Assembly (NCBI RefSeq): GCF_018687895.1
Contig: NZ_CP061307.1
Coordinates: forward strand, 186,001-250,000
DNA: 64,000 nucleotides
Direction of reading: 5' to 3'
Source of the DNA: Polynucleobacter sp. JS-JIR-II-50
GTDB lineage: Bacteria > Pseudomonadota > Gammaproteobacteria > Burkholderiales > Burkholderiaceae
The position numbers were made by a program, and so were the translations under genes. Positions 17,294 through 28,586 of the stretch are shown piece by piece. How positions within the stretch are numbered: the stretch's first letter is position 1; each line of letters opens with the position of its first letter. The notes below the pieces were generated by a model, which was given only the letters and a program-made list of their open reading frames with translations, did not search any database and had not been told where the DNA came from.

Positions 17294-18112
17294 TTGTTTA
17301 AGTGGCTTTTATTATTTGCAGGTGCTGGCCTTTTTTATCTTTGGATTAAGGGCAAGAAGCAAGCGGAGTTCAACGCAGCAAATTCCTCTAAACCCAATAG
17401 AAATAAGCCTGAGAAGGTGACTGTACCGGAGGTAATGGTGCAATGCCAATGCTGCAAAGTGCACCTTCCTCAGTCAGAAGCCTTTACTTACGATGACCGT
17501 TTTTATTGCTCAAAAGCACATCTTCATGCTCTCGATTCGAATGGTTGGGTTGGTGATGCGCGGTGGAGAATTTCACCTAACCAAGACCTTAGACCAGAAA
17601 ATGTTATCCCTGATCTAGTGGTGATGCATCACATCAGTCTTCCGCCAGGCGAGTTCAAAAATCAATCGTCTAGTCAGCATATTGTGGATTTTTTCCAAAA
17701 TAAGCTGGACCCAAATGCGCATCCTTATTTTGCAGAGATTGTTGATCAAAAGGTATCTAGCCATTTTTTGATTACTCGCTCTGGAGAGTTAATTCAGTTT
17801 GTCTCTACACAGAACAAGGCTTGGCATGCTGGTGTTTCATCATTTTTTGGCAGGGAAAAGTGCAATGACTTTTCAATTGGCATTGAGATGGAAGGGGATG
17901 GAGATTCACCATTTAAAGATGCTCAGTATCAAGTCTTGGTAAATCTCACTGCGAAATTGGCAGTTATATATCCCTATTTGCAATTTGCGGGACACAGCGA
18001 CATCGCACCTGATCGCAAAACAGATCCTGGAATTTATTTTGACTGGAAAAAGTTCCAAAAAGAGACAGGCATTTCTCCTGAAAAACTACCTTTTGGCCTA
18101 AGTCCTCGATAG
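17294..18112 (+). CDS. ampD: Membrane-anchored fusion of PP0621-like domain and AmpD amidase
   Basis: 1,6-anhydro-N-acetylmuramoyl-L-alanine amidase acting in peptidoglycan recycling. The 272-residue protein has an N-terminal hydrophobic segment (about 4-19), a cysteine cluster CQCC...YC (Cys51, 53, 54, 72) with LPQSEAF as in the small PP0621-family proteins, then a full AmpD domain from about residue 85: VMHHISLPPGEF (His112), GIEMEG (Glu198), GHSDIAPDRKTDPG (His234, Lys242, Asp244). All expected zinc and catalytic residues are present. The start is TTG at 17294, four nt after the CcsA-like stop; an internal GTG or ATG start for AmpD alone would lose the anchor. AmpD is normally a soluble cytosolic protein of about 180 residues. 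Confidence 0.87.
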   Translation: MFKWLLLFAGAGLFYLWIKGKKQAEFNAANSSKPNRNKPEKVTVPEVMVQCQCCKVHLPQSEAFTYDDRFYCSKAHLHALDSNGWVGDARWRISPNQDLRPENVIPDLVVMHHISLPPGEFKNQSSSQHIVDFFQNKLDPNAHPYFAEIVDQKVSSHFLITRSGELIQFVSTQNKAWHAGVSSFFGREKCNDFSIGIEMEGDGDSPFKDAQYQVLVNLTAKLAVIYPYLQFAGHSDIAPDRKTDPGIYFDWKKFQKETGISPEKLPFGLSPR

Positions 18113-18247
18113 TCTTGTTTTTGTATGTGAGCGTACGCTTACTTTTTTAGCCTTTGTATAAAACGGACTAAAAAATCCGCACCAAAATGACCCCAAAATA
18201 AGTAGAAAACTTAGTAAAAGTACTAATAAATATTTGTCATAAATGGC

Positions 18248-18276
18248 TTACCAATTATCAAATATTTCCCTATACT
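18248..18276 (+). promoter_or_regulatory. nrdAB promoter
   Basis: TTACCA (18248-18253), 17-bp spacer, TATACT (18271-18276), about 110 nt before nrdA. The -10 lies inside the first NrdR-like box. The rest of the 274-nt region 18113-18386 is AT-rich with no gene visible. Strong RBS AGGAG precedes the nrdA ATG. Confidence 0.65.
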
Positions 18277-18282
18277 TAGTGC
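18267..18282 (+). promoter_or_regulatory. NrdR box 1 (weaker)
   Basis: TCCCTATACTTAGTGC matches the known NrdR consensus acaCwAtATaTwGtgt at 11 of 16 positions and overlaps the -10 of the nrdA promoter. It starts exactly 31 bp before box 2, the usual spacing of paired NrdR boxes. Confidence 0.65.
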
Positions 18283-18297
18283 CTAATGCGCTTCGAA

Positions 18298-18313
18298 ACA
18301 CTAGATGTAGTGT
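18298..18313 (+). promoter_or_regulatory. NrdR box 2 (strong)
   Basis: ACACTAGATGTAGTGT, a near-perfect palindrome matching the NrdR consensus acaCwAtATaTwGtgt at 14 of 16 positions. It lies just downstream of the predicted transcription start of nrdA, a position suited to repression. Confidence 0.8.
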
Positions 18314-18386
18314 TTGAGTCCAGCAATACCCCATTGTTTTTTAACGATATTTTGTCCAAATAACTATATATATACGCAGGAGCAAC

Positions 18387-21353
<2,967 letters not shown>

Positions 21354-21397
21354 GCCACTTGCTTATTGGCGATTAATAAAAGAATTAGGAGAGAGTT

Positions 21398-22582
21398 ATG
21401 TTGAATTGGGAAGAGGAAGTTGCTCCAGCGCTAGCGAAAGCTAGTCTTGCACCGCAGCCGGTTGCAGTGGAGCCACAACGCCCACAGGTGGATCAGGTTG
21501 CCCAAGCAGCCCCTCAAGTTGCTGCTACTTCCTCAGCGCAAGCTGCTGCAGTTGGTGGCGCTGCCTTGCGTGTCAATGCGGCCGATAAGCGCGTGATCAA
21601 TGCCAAGACTGACGTTAATCAGTTGGTTCCGTTTAAATATAAATGGGCTTGGGAGAAGTATTTAGCTGGTTGCGCAAATCACTGGATGCCACAAGAGATC
21701 AATATGAACCGCGATATCGCGCTTTGGAAAGATCCGAATGGCCTGACAGAGGATGAGCGTCGCATCATCAAGCGCAATCTTGGTTTCTTTACGACTGCAG
21801 ATTCTTTGGCAGCAAACAACATTGTTTTGGGTACTTATCGCCACATTACTGCTCCAGAATGCCGCCAATACCTATTGCGTCAGGCTTTTGAAGAGGCAAT
21901 TCATACCCATGCGTACCAATATATCGTGGAATCTTTGGGCTTAGATCAGTCTGAAATCTTTAATGCGTACAACGAGATTGAGTCAATTCGCGCCAAAGAC
22001 CAGTTCTTAATTCCCTTTATTGATGTCTTAACTGACCCAAACTTCAAGACTGGCACATTAGAAGCTGATCAAAAATTACTTCGTTCACTGATTGTTTTTG
22101 CTTGTGTGATGGAAGGTTTGTTCTTTTATGTTGGTTTTACGCAAATACTTGCAATGGGTCGTCAAAACAAAATGACGGGTGCTGCTGAGCAGTATCAATA
22201 CATCCTTCGCGACGAGTCTATGCACTGCAATTTTGGTATCGATTTGATTAATCAAATCAAGCTGGAGAACCCGCAGTTATGGACTTCCGAGTTCAAAGAC
22301 GAGATCAAATCTATCTTCGAAAAAGCGGTCGAATTAGAGTACCGTTATGCCGAAGATACGATGCCTCGCGGAGTGCTCGGATTGAACGCTCCGATGTTCA
22401 AAGGGTACCTAAGATACATCTGTAATCGCAGATGTTTGCAAATAGGACTTGACGCGATGTTCCCAAATGAAGAGAATCCATTTCCATGGATGTCAGAAAT
22501 GATTGATCTTAAGAAAGAAAGAAACTTTTTTGAGACACGCGTTATTGAGTATCAAACTGGCGGTGCGCTAAGTTGGGAGTAG
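21398..22582 (+). CDS. nrdB: Ribonucleoside-diphosphate reductase class Ia, beta subunit
   Basis: Di-iron tyrosyl-radical subunit of class I ribonucleotide reductase. The ferritin-like core begins near residue 65; the metal/radical motif E-x-x-H-x-x-x-Y is seen as EAIHTHAY, so the radical tyrosine is retained, and [10 protein letters not shown] gives further iron ligands. 394 residues, with an extra N-terminal tail of about 60 residues rich in Ala, Gln and Pro. GGAGAG lies before the ATG. Same operon as nrdA (44-nt gap); terminator at 22728-22760. Confidence 0.97.
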   Translation: MLNWEEEVAPALAKASLAPQPVAVEPQRPQVDQVAQAAPQVAATSSAQAAAVGGAALRVNAADKRVINAKTDVNQLVPFKYKWAWEKYLAGCANHWMPQEINMNRDIALWKDPNGLTEDERRIIKRNLGFFTTADSLAANNIVLGTYRHITAPECRQYLLRQAFEEAIHTHAYQYIVESLGLDQSEIFNAYNEIESIRAKDQFLIPFIDVLTDPNFKTGTLEADQKLLRSLIVFACVMEGLFFYVGFTQILAMGRQNKMTGAAEQYQYILRDESMHCNFGIDLINQIKLENPQLWTSEFKDEIKSIFEKAVELEYRYAEDTMPRGVLGLNAPMFKGYLRYICNRRCLQIGLDAMFPNEENPFPWMSEMIDLKKERNFFETRVIEYQTGGALSWE

Positions 22583-22913
22583 TCAGCAGTAAGTAAGCGC
22601 ATAGCCGGCTAAATTGGAGATTAGACGGTTGGATAGTTTAAGAAGTCAGCAAAAACAGACTCAAATCCGAAAACCCTTGCTCAAGGGTGCCTGGGCTATT
22701 CTCTCTATTTTTTCCAGCACATTTAAGAAGCCGTTGTCCTTTGGGACCACGGCTTTTTTTCCAGGATTCATTAGCGTGCAGCACTTAGCATCAAGCCGCG
22801 CGCCGATGAATGGCTCGCTCGTCAGATCCAAAAGGTTGCAAAACCAGGCGGAAATGAGTGGTCGGGTCTTCTTAATGTAGTTTGTACTAATCCTCACGTG
22901 AAGGAGCATTACT
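22583..22913 (+). other. Intergenic region between nrdB and the histone H1-like gene
   Basis: 331 nt without a convincing gene. It holds a small CCCTT-GCTC-AAGGG hairpin (about 22675-22688), the nrdAB terminator, and the leader of the next gene, with AAGGAG at about 22901 as its RBS. An 88-codon open frame crosses the terminator and has no RBS, so I do not call it. Confidence 0.6.
22728..22760 (+). terminator. Intrinsic terminator of nrdAB
   Basis: AAGCCGT (22728-22734) pairs with ACGGCTT (22749-22755), with an inner GTCC/GGAC stem, followed by a run of T (22754-22760). Confidence 0.85.
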
Positions 22914-23341
22914 ATGGCAATCGCCAAGAAAAAACCTGCTGCAAAGAAACCAGCTGCTAAGAAAAAAGTAGCTGCAAAGAAGCCTGCTGCTAAAAAAGTA
23001 GCTAAGAAGAAGCCTGCTGCTAAGAAAAAAGTAGCTGCTAAGAAGCCTGCTGCTAAAAAAGTAGCTGCTAAGAAGCGTCCTGCTGCTAAAAAAGCTGCTG
23101 CTAAGAAGCCTGCTGCTAAAAAAGTAGCTAAGAAGAAGCCTGCTGCTAAAAAAGCTGCTGCTAAGAAGCCTGCTGCTAAAAAAGTAGCTAAAAAAGTAGC
23201 AAAGAAGCGCGTAGCAAAAAAAAAGTAAGTAAGCCTGCTGCGAAGAAAGCGGGCTCCGCTGTAAAAAAGCCCGTGGCTAAGAAAGCTGCGCTAGCAACAT
23301 CAGCCGCTGCTTGGCCCTTCCCAACTGGCACACGTCCTTAA
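22914..23341 (+). CDS. Histone H1-like Lys/Ala-rich protein, C-terminus in the -1 frame
   Basis: Low-complexity DNA-binding protein built from KPAAKK-type repeats, like the histone H1-like (AlgP/HctB-type) proteins of Burkholderiales, which are thought to coat the nucleoid. The zero frame stops at TAA 23226-23228 after 104 residues. The -1 frame directly beyond continues the same composition (KPAAKKAGSAVKKPVAKKAA) and ends in AAWPFPTGTRP at 23341, which I recall as the usual C-terminal signature of this family. A -1 shift at the A run 23216-23224 would give one 142-residue protein. Programmed frameshift, transcript slippage, a one-base mutation or a sequence error are all possible (see finding). 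AAGGAG precedes the ATG. Confidence 0.8.
22930..23210 (+). repeat. Tandem degenerate repeats coding for KPAAKK-type units
   Basis: Imperfect tandem copies of a unit close to AAGCCTGCTGCTAAAAAAGT, encoding KPAAKK-V/A. Repeat units differ mainly at AAG/AAA and GTA/GCT codons. This is coding low-complexity DNA, not a CRISPR array. Confidence 0.85.
23219..23255 (+). other. Candidate -1 ribosomal frameshift signal
   Basis: Slippery heptamer A-AAA-AAG (23219-23225) in the correct codon register, immediately followed by the zero-frame stop TAA, then an 8-bp stem-loop: AGCCTGCT (23232-23239) with AGCGGGCT (23248-23255, one G-T pair), loop of 8 nt. The spacer from slippery site to stem is 6 nt, in the range known for -1 frameshift signals. 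The heptamer is the same as in E. coli dnaX. Confidence 0.6.
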
Positions 23342-23360
23342 TTGGACGGGTGTTATTAGA

Positions 23361-23388
23361 AGGGGTCTCTCACGAGACCCCTTTTTTA
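23361..23388 (+). terminator. Intrinsic terminator after the histone H1-like gene
   Basis: AGGGGTCTC (23361-23369), loop TCAC, GAGACCCCT (23374-23382), then a T run. It lies 20 nt after the -1-frame stop at 23341, fitting that stop as the real gene end. Confidence 0.92.
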
Positions 23389-23439
23389 TTGCCTAAAGTT
23401 TGCTTGACTCAGATTCGAGTCGGGGCGCGCATAAAGCGC

Positions 23440-24399
23440 TTAGAAACTAAAACCAAACGCCGTTTTGAATTGCTCTGCGATCTGATCTTTGCTGAGTTGG
23501 TGATTTTGTGGTCCCTGGTGGGTAATTTTGATTGAACCCATCAAGCTAGCTAGTCGACCGGTGGTGTCCCAGTCCATCCCATTTTCTAAACCAAACAGCA
23601 ATCCACCGCGGAATGCATCTCCGCAACCTGTTGGATCCACTACTTTTGCAGCTGGTACTGGTGGAATAGCGATAACCTTGCCGCCAACATAAATATCAGC
23701 CCCCTCGGCGCCTTTGGTAACGATGAGCGCTTTTACTCGCTCAGCTACTTTGGCCAAGCTCAAGCCCGTTCTTTGCGAGAGCATTTCTCCCTCGTAATCA
23801 TTTACTGCCAAGTAGCTAGCAATATCGACCAATTCCAAAAGCTCAGGACCATTAAACATTGGTAAACCTTGGCCTGGATCAAAGATGAATGGAATATTGG
23901 CATCGGCCAATTGATGACAGTGCTCCCACATTCCTTGGCGACCGTCGGGTGCAACGATTCCTAATTTCGCTGGACCCTTAGCGTTCTTGCTGCGTTCAGC
24001 CACAACAGTCGAGACTTGGTTAAGGTGGGATTCACCCATAGCGCCCGGATGGAAAGCGGTAATTTGGTTGTTAGCTTGATCGGTGGTGATCATGGCTTGC
24101 GCAGTAAAGGCTTGATTGATCTGGCGAATATGGCTTGCATCAATTTTGAGTTGCTCAAGGCGGCTCATGTAGGGCGCAGCATCACCACCCACTGTGGCCA
24201 TGATGATTGGATCTCCGCCTAAAAGATTGAGGTTGTAAGCGATATTGCCGGCGCATCCACCAAATTCACGGCGCATTGTTGGTACCAAAAAGGCCACATT
24301 CAGGATATGAATCTGCTCGGGGAGGATTTGATCGGCAAATTTGCCTTCAAAGTTCATGATGGTGTCGTAGGCGATAGAGCCACAGATCAAGCTAGCCAT
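23440..24399 (-). CDS. PfkB-family carbohydrate/nucleoside kinase
   Basis: Ribokinase-fold kinase, probably acting on a sugar or adenosine. 319 residues; the C-terminal PfkB signature DPTGCGDAFRGGLLFGL holds the catalytic Asp, and the N-terminal half has the GGCAGNIAYNLNLLGG substrate-side motif. Homologues in Burkholderiales are often labelled adenosine kinase, but the substrate cannot be set from sequence. Its stop lies about 50 nt from the terminator of the convergent histone-like gene. A 52-nt gap separates it from the PrmA-DUF3426 gene upstream. Confidence 0.85.
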   Translation of the reverse strand: MASLICGSIAYDTIMNFEGKFADQILPEQIHILNVAFLVPTMRREFGGCAGNIAYNLNLLGGDPIIMATVGGDAAPYMSRLEQLKIDASHIRQINQAFTAQAMITTDQANNQITAFHPGAMGESHLNQVSTVVAERSKNAKGPAKLGIVAPDGRQGMWEHCHQLADANIPFIFDPGQGLPMFNGPELLELVDIASYLAVNDYEGEMLSQRTGLSLAKVAERVKALIVTKGAEGADIYVGGKVIAIPPVPAAKVVDPTGCGDAFRGGLLFGLENGMDWDTTGRLASLMGSIKITHQGPQNHQLSKDQIAEQFKTAFGFSF

Positions 24400-24451
24400 A
24401 AATTACTTTCTTTATAAAAATAGGGAATAAATGCGGTGTTTATGAATCGAT

Positions 24452-25981
24452 TTAGGGGTAGAGCACTCGAACACGATAGCCTGCAGCATTTAGTGGAAGA
24501 GAAATGGGTAACTCAAGTTGAAGAATTTCGCCGGAAGGAATTCCTTTTTTTAAAAAGTCAGGATTTTTCTCTTGCCAAACTTTAGGTAGCCACTCTTGTG
24601 GAGTGAATTGCAGTGATTTGATTTCAGTTTCCTCTGCATCAGTCAAAGAAATTTCTAAATTTGGAGCTAAAACGGCAATAGCTAGACGATTTTGTATCTC
24701 AACTTGCAGCAGAGATTGATTTGCGGGGTTTTTAAGGCCTTCTCGCGCGTTTTCTGGCGCAAGTGCAGCTGAAGTTATTTTCCATGCAGAAAAATCGCTC
24801 ACAGTGCGATTTAGACATCCTAGTGCACGACAAAGTTTTGCATCAATGCGTTGTAAAACATGAAACGCGCTAACGGAAATGGAGTTCGATGTTCCATCAA
24901 TTCGTGGCGCCAAAGCGGGAAGCAGTGAATTTCTGGAGAGATGTTCTCCAAAAACCAGGAGTAGCAGAAGTAAAACGGCTAGAAGGACTAACTTAAGACT
25001 TTTTTTTTGAGCAGGTGCAGCAAAAGTGGAGTCAGGATTACTTTCTTTGTCCTTGATTAGAGTGCCGTGCAAGCAAACCCAACCTTCACTCTCTTTCCAA
25101 ACGGAGAGCTTTAGCCATTGGCTATAGGTAGCAATCACCTCTTCTGCTTGGCGGGCAAGTACGCCAGATAAAACAATACGTCCGCCTACTTTCATCTTGT
25201 TGACTAAGGCAGGAGCAAGAACTTGTAGTGGATTTGCCAAAATATTGGCCATCACGATGTCGTATTTAGTTTCGGCAGCCAGCTCGACAGCGCCTTCGTT
25301 TGGCAAGACAAAGCGAATGGTGGTGTTGTTGATTTCTGCATTGCTGCGAGCAGCTACCATCGCCTGAGGATCAATATCGGTGCCGATCACTGGGTTGCAA
25401 CCCAGCTTTGCGGCAGCAATTGCCAAAATGCCTGAGCCACAACCGTAATCCAAGAGACTTTGATTCTGCAAATGAGTTTGTTGTTCAAGCCAAAGAAGGC
25501 ACAAATGCGTAGTTGGGTGACTACCAGTGCCAAATGCGAGACCTGGATCAACCGCAAGGCAGATCGCATTGGGATCAGTTGGTGCATCGTGCCAAGATGG
25601 CACTACCCAAATCCGTTCACCAATCTGAATGGGTGCAAATTGACTTTGGGTTAAACGAACCCAGTCTTGTTCTTCGACTGTTTTTTCTTGAGGAGGCGCT
25701 AAATGAAAGCCTGCCTCTTTAAGGGATGCAAGTAGTTCGGGAATAAATTCTGCACTGCCTGAAGCATCAATCTCTGGATTAAAGAGGGCGGTTACTGCTG
25801 ATCTATCCCACGCCTGTACTTCTGGAGAGAGGCCTGGCTCACCATAGAGTGGGTTTTCGTCATAGCCACCAGCCGCATCATCTTCAACAGTAACGGACAG
25901 GGCGCCTAAATCCAAAAGCGCGTCACCCAAAGGCTCGGCGGTTTCAGCGGCTACCGTGAATATCAGCTCACGATAAGACAT
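24452..25981 (-). CDS. prmA: Fusion of ribosomal protein L11 methyltransferase and DUF3426 membrane domain
   Basis: The first 310 residues form a complete PrmA, which trimethylates ribosomal protein L11: AVDPGLAFGTGSHPTT (144-158), SAM motif LLDYGCGSGILAIAAAKLG (176-194), DIVMANILANPL (241-252), and the usual end WVCLHGTLI. Without a stop, the frame continues through a charged linker into a membrane helix (about 329-346) and about 160 residues resembling DUF3426 (LCRALGC, RVRVLYP end). In most betaproteobacteria DUF3426 proteins are separate, follow prmA, and begin with a CxxC zinc ribbon; here the ribbon is missing. Total 509 residues. Located after accC, as usual. Confidence 0.88.
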   Translation of the reverse strand: MSYRELIFTVAAETAEPLGDALLDLGALSVTVEDDAAGGYDENPLYGEPGLSPEVQAWDRSAVTALFNPEIDASGSAEFIPELLASLKEAGFHLAPPQEKTVEEQDWVRLTQSQFAPIQIGERIWVVPSWHDAPTDPNAICLAVDPGLAFGTGSHPTTHLCLLWLEQQTHLQNQSLLDYGCGSGILAIAAAKLGCNPVIGTDIDPQAMVAARSNAEINNTTIRFVLPNEGAVELAAETKYDIVMANILANPLQVLAPALVNKMKVGGRIVLSGVLARQAEEVIATYSQWLKLSVWKESEGWVCLHGTLIKDKESNPDSTFAAPAQKKSLKLVLLAVLLLLLLVFGEHLSRNSLLPALAPRIDGTSNSISVSAFHVLQRIDAKLCRALGCLNRTVSDFSAWKITSAALAPENAREGLKNPANQSLLQVEIQNRLAIAVLAPNLEISLTDAEETEIKSLQFTPQEWLPKVWQEKNPDFLKKGIPSGEILQLELPISLPLNAAGYRVRVLYP

Positions 25982-25996
25982 GAAGCGCTTTCATCA

Positions 25997-27361
25997 TTAG
26001 GATTTACCGCGACTCGCAGCTTGCTCTTCTAAGCGATGCTCTAAGTAGTGAATGCTGGTGCCGCCTTCAATGAAGTTCGGATCTAACATGAGCTCACGGT
26101 GGAGTGGGACGTTGGTTGTAATGCCGTCAATCACCATCTCAGAGAGCGCAATCTGCATGCGGCGAATGGCTTGCTCACGAGTATTGCCGTAAGAAATCAA
26201 TTTACCAATCATGGAGTCGTAGTTTGATGGCACCACGTAACCACTGTAAGCATGCGAATCAACTCGAATACCAGGACCACCAGGCATATGGAATGAACCA
26301 ATTTTGCCTGGGCTCGGGGTGAACTTGAATGGGTCTTCAGCATTCAGACGGCACTCAATGGCATGACCACGGAAAACAATGTCTTTTTGGCGATAGCTGA
26401 GTTTTAGGCCGGCGGCAATGCGAATTTGTTCTTGAACAATATCCACGCCAGTGATCATTTCAGTTACTGGATGCTCAACTTGAACGCGGGTATTCATCTC
26501 AATGAAGAAGAATTCGCCATCTTCGTAGAGAAACTCAAATGTACCTGCGCCACGGTAGCCAATCTTGCGACAGGCTTCTGCGCAACGTTCACCAATTTTG
26601 GCGATCAAGCGACGATCAATGCCTGGTGCCGGCGCTTCTTCAATGACTTTTTGGTGGCGACGCTGCATAGAGCAATCGCGCTCACCTAACCAAATAGCAT
26701 TGCCATGGGTGTCGGCCAAAATCTGAATCTCTACGTGACGAGGTTTTTCTAAAAACTTCTCCATATAGACTTCTGGATTGCCAAAAGCACGGCCCGCTTC
26801 TTCCCGGGTCATATTGACTGCGTTGATCAGTGCGGCTTCAGTGTGAACCACTCGCATACCGCGACCACCGCCGCCACCAGCAGCCTTAATAATTACCGGA
26901 TAGCCAACTTTTTTTGCAGTCGCAATAATTTCTTTTGGATTATCAGGAAGCGCGCCTTCTGATCCAGGTACACAAGGCACACCAGCTTTAATCATGGCGC
27001 GTTTAGCAGAAACCTTGTCACCCATCAGGCGAATAGACGCAGCTGTAGGGCCAATAAAGGCAAAGCCAGATTTTTCAACCCGCTCTGCAAAGTCTGCATT
27101 TTCAGAAAGGAAGCCATAACCAGGATGAATGGCCTCTGCGTCAGTAACCTCCGCTGCCGAAATAATCGCCGGCATATTGAGATAACTTAATGGAGAAGGC
27201 GCTGGCCCGATACAAACAGCTTCATCGGCAAGCTTTACATACTTCGCTTCTTTGTCTGCCGTGGAGTACACCACCACAGTTTTAATTCCCAACTCGCGGC
27301 ATGCGCGTTGGATGCGGAGAGCAATTTCTCCCCGATTGGCAATCAGAATCTTATCGAACAT
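25997..27361 (-). CDS. accC: Acetyl-CoA carboxylase biotin carboxylase subunit
   Basis: ATP-dependent carboxylation of the biotin carried by AccB, first half of malonyl-CoA synthesis. 454 residues, standard length: N-terminal [19 protein letters not shown]-grasp glycine loop [15 protein letters not shown], catalytic [14 protein letters not shown], and the C-terminal [11 protein letters not shown]. Follows accB with a 52-nt gap and precedes prmA; the classical accBC-prmA operon. Confidence 0.97.
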   Translation of the reverse strand: MFDKILIANRGEIALRIQRACRELGIKTVVVYSTADKEAKYVKLADEAVCIGPAPSPLSYLNMPAIISAAEVTDAEAIHPGYGFLSENADFAERVEKSGFAFIGPTAASIRLMGDKVSAKRAMIKAGVPCVPGSEGALPDNPKEIIATAKKVGYPVIIKAAGGGGGRGMRVVHTEAALINAVNMTREEAGRAFGNPEVYMEKFLEKPRHVEIQILADTHGNAIWLGERDCSMQRRHQKVIEEAPAPGIDRRLIAKIGERCAEACRKIGYRGAGTFEFLYEDGEFFFIEMNTRVQVEHPVTEMITGVDIVQEQIRIAAGLKLSYRQKDIVFRGHAIECRLNAEDPFKFTPSPGKIGSFHMPGGPGIRVDSHAYSGYVVPSNYDSMIGKLISYGNTREQAIRRMQIALSEMVIDGITTNVPLHRELMLDPNFIEGGTSIHYLEHRLEEQAASRGKS

Positions 27362-27413
27362 GTCGGCTCTGAGTTAAGTAACGGTGAATTGGAATTGAGC
27401 TAAAGGCAGTCAA

Positions 27414-27881
27414 TTAAGCGATGATGAAAAGCGGCTGGTCAAATTCAACACCTTGACCGTTTTCACAAAGAATTTCTTTGATCACACCAGCATGCTCGGA
27501 TTCGATTTCATTGAGCAACTTCATTGCCTCAATAATGCAAAGTGTTTGACCTACTTTTACCGTGTCGCCAATATTGACGAAGTTTGGAGATTCTGGGTTT
27601 GGCGCGCGGTAGAAGGTTCCCACCATTGGTGAGCGTGCGATAGAACCAGTTTCAGCAGCAGGTGCTTCAATAGCAGCTACTGCTGGAGCTGGTGCACCAG
27701 CCACTGGCGCGGCTTGCATTGTTTGTGCAGGCGCTGGATTGGCATAAACCATTTGGCCAACTGGCGCAGGAGATCCAGCGTTCACAATGCGAACACGATC
27801 TTCGCCTTCATTTACTTCTAACTCTGAAATGCCTGATTCAGAAACTAGGTCAATCAAGGTTTTTAGTTTTCTCAGATCCAT
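27414..27881 (-). CDS. accB: Acetyl-CoA carboxylase biotin carboxyl carrier protein
   Basis: Carrier whose lysine is biotinylated and swings between the two half-reactions of acetyl-CoA carboxylase. 155 residues: N-terminal [16 protein letters not shown], an Ala/Pro-rich linker (about 37-80), then the biotinyl domain with [15 protein letters not shown] and the acceptor Lys121 in [10 protein letters not shown] (E. coli has EAMKMMNQIE). Upstream is aroQ with 36 nt between, a common pairing. Confidence 0.96.
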   Translation of the reverse strand: MDLRKLKTLIDLVSESGISELEVNEGEDRVRIVNAGSPAPVGQMVYANPAPAQTMQAAPVAGAPAPAVAAIEAPAAETGSIARSPMVGTFYRAPNPESPNFVNIGDTVKVGQTLCIIEAMKLLNEIESEHAGVIKEILCENGQGVEFDQPLFIIA

Positions 27882-27917
27882 ACGAGTGCTTCCTCTCTTC
27901 TCATTCTTTAAATAGTT

Positions 27918-28367
27918 TTATTTCTGCAAACGAGCAATGGCTGCTTGAAGGGCTAATTCATAGCCAATCGCGCCAAGACCACAAATCACCCCGGTCGCAA
28001 TATCGGACAAATAGGAATGTTTACGGAATTCTTCGCGCTGATGAATGTTGGATAAATGAACTTCTATAAAAGGAATGGCTACCCCAGCCAAGACATCGCG
28101 TAATGCAACGCTCGTGTGGGTGAAGGCGCCTGGGTTGATGACAATAAAATCAACCCCATCTTGTTTAGCCTTTTGAATGCGGTCAATTAACTCGCCTTCA
28201 TGATTGCTTTGAAAAGTGCCGAGGTCAACGGACTGCGCTTTTGCCAGTTCGCCTAGCTTTCGGTGGATATCTTCTAGGGTAGTTGTTCCGTAAACATCGG
28301 GTTCACGGGTACCTAATAGATTTAGGTTTGGGCCCTGAATTACGAGAATTGAAGCTTTTTTCGACAT
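27918..28367 (-). CDS. aroQ: 3-dehydroquinate dehydratase type II
   Basis: Third step of the shikimate pathway. 149 residues with the type II hallmarks: [16 protein letters not shown] (catalytic Arg and Tyr), [14 protein letters not shown], and [14 protein letters not shown] with the catalytic His. First gene of an aroQ-accB-accC-prmA run on the minus strand. Confidence 0.96.
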   Translation of the reverse strand: MSKKASILVIQGPNLNLLGTREPDVYGTTTLEDIHRKLGELAKAQSVDLGTFQSNHEGELIDRIQKAKQDGVDFIVINPGAFTHTSVALRDVLAGVAIPFIEVHLSNIHQREEFRKHSYLSDIATGVICGLGAIGYELALQAAIARLQK

Positions 28368-28438
28368 AGATCCCTGTTTTTAGAGGCAGTTAAGCGTAAA
28401 TTGCTAAATAACTTCATGCTCGATTGCTTATAAAGGGA

Positions 28439-28444
28439 AGTATA
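28439..28444 (-). promoter_or_regulatory. Candidate -10 upstream of aroQ
   Basis: TATACT on the minus strand about 70 nt before aroQ, with only a weak -35 (TTGTCC at a short 14-bp spacing). The intergenic region 28368-28586 (219 nt) is AT-rich and shows no gene. Confidence 0.3.
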
Positions 28445-28586
28445 CCTTTTAAAAGCTGGGACAAGACCAAAAACTCGCTGTAAAAACAGGAATTTTCATC
28501 GATTTTAGGGGTGGATATTAAAATAAATGCTTAATTATTAGGCAAAAATTGATCAGTAGATAAATCCAATTAAACCTTAAAAATAC

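Noticed and set aside
22614..22880. 88-codon open frame between nrdB and the histone H1-like gene
   Set aside because: It runs through the nrdAB terminator, has no RBS and no recognisable protein features.
22930..23210. Repeat array resembling a CRISPR
   Set aside because: The repeats are tandem without spacers and are coding in one frame (KPAAKK).
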